A DNA stretch of 60,000 nucleotides from Polytrichum commune (taxonomy: Eukaryota > Streptophyta > Polytrichopsida > Polytrichales > Polytrichaceae). How positions within the stretch are numbered: position 1 is the first letter of the stretch; every line of letters begins with the position of its first letter. Where the stretch lies: NCBI GenBank assembly GCA_950295325.1, contig OX485803.1:19842001-19902000 (forward strand), read 5' to 3'. Below the pieces are notes generated by a model. It saw only the letters and a program-made list of their open reading frames with translations, made no database searches and was not told the origin of the DNA. The translations under genes and the position numbers were made by a program. Positions 57,401 to 60,000 of this stretch are shown in pieces.

Positions 57401-59205
57401 CTGCAATTGACAACACGCCACCGATTTATAAAAGGTAAACAGCCCTAATTCGGTTACTATCTCAAACGGACACCTATATTCGAGTGGTCATGTGTAGTTA
57501 GGTGTGGATCTAAGAACATTCACCAAAAAGACATATTGTTGGATATGAAACACACACAATTAGTGCAATAAGACTAGGAAATCTAAATCATGTCCTTAGG
57601 CATTTTCCTTGTATTTTTGGAGCTGGTATGAGTATCTTATAAAGTTGTCAAAGTGAAGAAATGTTATCTTTTCTATTGAATGACCATATAGTAGGTACCT
57701 CGATTATACTGATTATATCTTGAGCTTACTAGAATCTTGAGCATGTAGTCCAATCTCTTTCAACCCCTAGAGGACTGAGGGTTTCAACGTGAATCAAAGA
57801 TATGTAACTCCAAAATATGAAATATCTAAGACTTAATTCCGAAATGACATGTAACACAAATGTTTAGACTGTTGAGTTTTGACCACATCCATGCAGTTAG
57901 AGTAAGAATCATCAGCTTTGAATTTTGTTTTTAGAACTGTCAAATCATTTGTGAAGGAATGTTTTCTAAAAAATTATCAAAATTTCAAGATGTATCAGAA
58001 TTACTTGGACTTTCACACGGTTGGTTAAATGTATGAGTTTCATAACTTGGTGGAGAGAACCAAACATATTCATGTCGATGACCTTGTTATTTTTCCCAAA
58101 TTGTACATTCTGTACCAAAAATATTCTTAGGGGAACTTCCAACCACATTAAGCCTCAAGGTGCATATCTATTGTTACAATCTGCTTAGGGTTTACTGCAT
58201 TGTCCAGAACGTAGAAGCTTCTAGTTCGGTAGTATCTTCTAGGAGCTTCGGAGGTACTTAGTTTCTTCTAGGAACTTCGGAGGTAGGTTACTAGTTAATT
58301 GATTAGGAGTTACCATTAGTATAGGTAGGAACTTCTTTCGTTGTAGTTACTCACTGTTGTAAAAGACCATTTTGAGACCGGTAGGGTGGAGTAAAGAAGA
58401 ATTGATACACTGTGTGTAGCTATGGATGTTTGTCTGGTTTCTTTGTTGCAATAATATCTTAGAGTTGTTCATAGATCAGTTCGATCGGTTTGCTCTAGAC
58501 AGTGGAAATCTTCATTAGTGCAGAGTGCAAGGGGTGGAATTTTTTTGTTTAATTCATTAAAAAAGAAAAGTTCACCTCGAAAAATATATATCGGAAATCG
58601 ATTGCAACCACATTTTGGCTTCCTCTTAGACATTTAGGGGTTAGACACAAGTGAGTGCAGACCTAAATCGACAAGAGCGAGTGGCTGAGTTGACTTAATT
58701 CGATTACGCTGCTTGCAACGAAATTCAGGCGACGCCCGCGCAGGCCAGTGCGGTGATCCAGCAGCAGCAGCACTACATTCCCGCTCGGATGAGCTCCAGA
58801 ACATGTAAACTACATCAACCATGGCGTGCACACAGTAAACAAAAGCTTAAGGGACGGCGGTGGTGTACCAATTAGCACCTGTCTATATACATGAATCTGA
58901 GGCCAATGATGGAAGCATGAATCGCTACACTACGTTACATCGGCCCTGACCAGAGCCAAGGTCGACCTCCGACAAATCTGAGAACGGATGCACAGACCTA
59001 CTGGATATTGCAGCACAAGCACGGCAGCAAACGGCAAACGGCAATCGCCGTCATGTCGCCACCGTGTAAGCTCCCCTCATGTCGATCTTGGCAACACAAT
59101 GTCGTCGCCAAGCTCTCGAAGCTCTCTGATCAAAGCTACACATACTTTGTGCCACTTGCATCTTCTGACACTTTTCCGACGGTTCCCGTTAGCGACGGGA
59201 AGCTT
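57401..59205. other. Upstream region of the lipase-GTPase gene, no further gene seen
   Basis: AT-rich for the first kilobase. Short direct repeats around CTTCTAGGA(G/A)CTTCGGAGGTA lie at 58225-58290 and a CAGCAG run near 58760. The minus-strand promoter of the lipase gene should be here, but I cannot place it. Confidence 0.5.
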
Positions 59206-59450
59206 GGAAGCACAGACTTGACCGTGGGGTCAAGTTTGAGTTACTTGAGGCCACATGTACTGCACAGTGCGCACTAGTATAAATAATAAAACATGCTCCC
59301 AAGCAATCAAATGCGGTTCCAACAAACTGCGCTGTTAAATCGACATGGCTTATCTTTTGAAGTTTTGAGGGAGCAGCTTAGATTGGGCATGTCGCTTTTA
59401 CATTTGTAGTGTCATGCATATATAAGTTACATGTTTGCTATCATAGATAC
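59206..59450 (+). promoter_or_regulatory. Promoter-like repeat, copy 1, TATA box at 59278-59285
   Basis: Copy 1 of a direct repeat. It contains the inverted repeat CTTGACC-GTGG-GGTCAAG (about 59217-59234, W-box-like TTGACC in both directions), CCACATGTACTGCACAGTGC, then TATAAATA. It ends in CATGTTTGCTATCATAGATAC. No coding region follows directly. Confidence 0.55.
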
Positions 59451-59534
59451 CCTTTCAGTGTAGTGCAGACAACCGTGTACAGACATTTAGCTTCGACACT
59501 GAAACCTACTTTGAGGAAGGTACCTGGAAGGCGT

Positions 59535-59760
59535 GGAAGCGCAGACTTGACCGTGGGGTCGAGTGTGAATTATTCTAGGCCACATGTGCTGCACAGTGCT
59601 TACTAGTATAAATAGAAAACATGCTCCCAATCAATCAAATGCGGTTCCTCAAATACAATCAAGATGATTTGATGCGATTTGAGGGAGCAGCTTAGATTCG
59701 GCATGTCCCTTTTACATTTGTAGTGCCATGCATAAGTAACATGTTTGCTATCATAGATAC
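59535..59760 (+). promoter_or_regulatory. Promoter-like repeat, copy 2, TATA box at 59607-59614
   Basis: Second copy, exactly 329 bp downstream at both GACTTGACC and TATAAATA. The right arm of the inverted repeat has one change (GGTCGAG). Internal deletions shorten it by 19 bp. It may serve a gene beyond the right edge, or be a remnant of a small duplicated element. Confidence 0.55.
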
Positions 59761-60000
59761 AGTTTCAAAAGGATGTCCATAACCATGTGGTCTGCATACT
59801 TCGAAGCGCTTCCCCACTCCACACGCCTGGTTGTCAGTTAAGTTAACTTAGAACGGCACCGGCACGACTGATGAGGCCAGTGGGTTTCATTGCAGCAAAT
59901 ATAGACAGCTGTGTGCAGACAATTAGTTTATGTCCATCCATGGGGGCAGGGCGGGGCGGGTGTGCAATGTGTAAGATATTTGAGGCCACGCCGTGACAGA
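59761..60000. other. Right edge, no feature recognised
   Basis: Contains a GC-rich GGGGCAGGGCGGGGCGGG stretch near 59942-59960. No open frame of note. Confidence 0.5.

Overview
The window looks like transposon-rich nuclear DNA of a green plant. It has GT-AG introns, Ty3/gypsy elements with kilobase-long LTRs, a tRNA-derived SINE, MULE, hAT-like and pogo-like DNA transposons, and very low gene density. The DUF7869-type protein and the lipase-GTPase fusion suggest an early-diverging streptophyte (bryophyte, lycophyte or charophyte alga), but the species cannot be fixed from sequence alone.

Layout. (1) 1-~10200, plus strand: a decayed Ty3/gypsy retrotransposon that runs off the left edge. Its order is Gag, protease, C5-cytosine DNA methyltransferase, reverse transcriptase/RNase H, integrase, PHD finger. 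A 2.85-kb solo LTR with TSD GGGCA sits inside its protease. (2) ~10290-10416: a tRNA-derived SINE, minus strand. (3) 10441-11486 and 37957-39859: two halves of one DUF7869-type gene, split by a 26.46-kb insertion. (4) 11487-37946: that insertion. It has terminal inverted repeats beginning GGGAAAAGC/GGACGAAGC and a 10-bp target duplication TACACACAAA, and it ends in a SWIM zinc-finger fragment, so it looks like a Mutator-like element (MULE). Without the LTR elements nested in it, it is about 10.2 kb. It carries an apparently intact 9-exon, 872-aa gene for a ParB-like plus beta-class DNA amino-methyltransferase (20744-15939, minus). It also carries a ~295-bp-period repeat array with an 18-bp palindrome, TGTCTCGGGACCGAGACA or close variants, present 11 times in and upstream of the gene. 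Nested in it are two solo LTRs (TSDs TGCCG and CCCAC) and a 10.5-kb minus-strand LTR retrotransposon that has lost RT, RNase H and most of integrase by an in-frame deletion. (5) 40751-~45060: a truncated third gypsy element (Gag, protease, partial RT). (6) ~47010-48740: a pogo-like transposase pseudogene broken by a 499-bp hAT-like MITE. (7) 57400-51230, minus: a multi-exon gene fusing a class-3 lipase, a hydrophobic segment and a P-loop GTPase, with one homopolymer frameshift. (8) 59206-59760: a duplicated TATA-box, promoter-like repeat.

The main point is that two unrelated DNA methyltransferases, a C5 type in a retrotransposon and an amino type in a DNA transposon, are both carried by mobile elements in one window. 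The amino type is the intact one. It lies next to and contains a palindromic satellite that could be its recognition or nucleation site. That link is inference.
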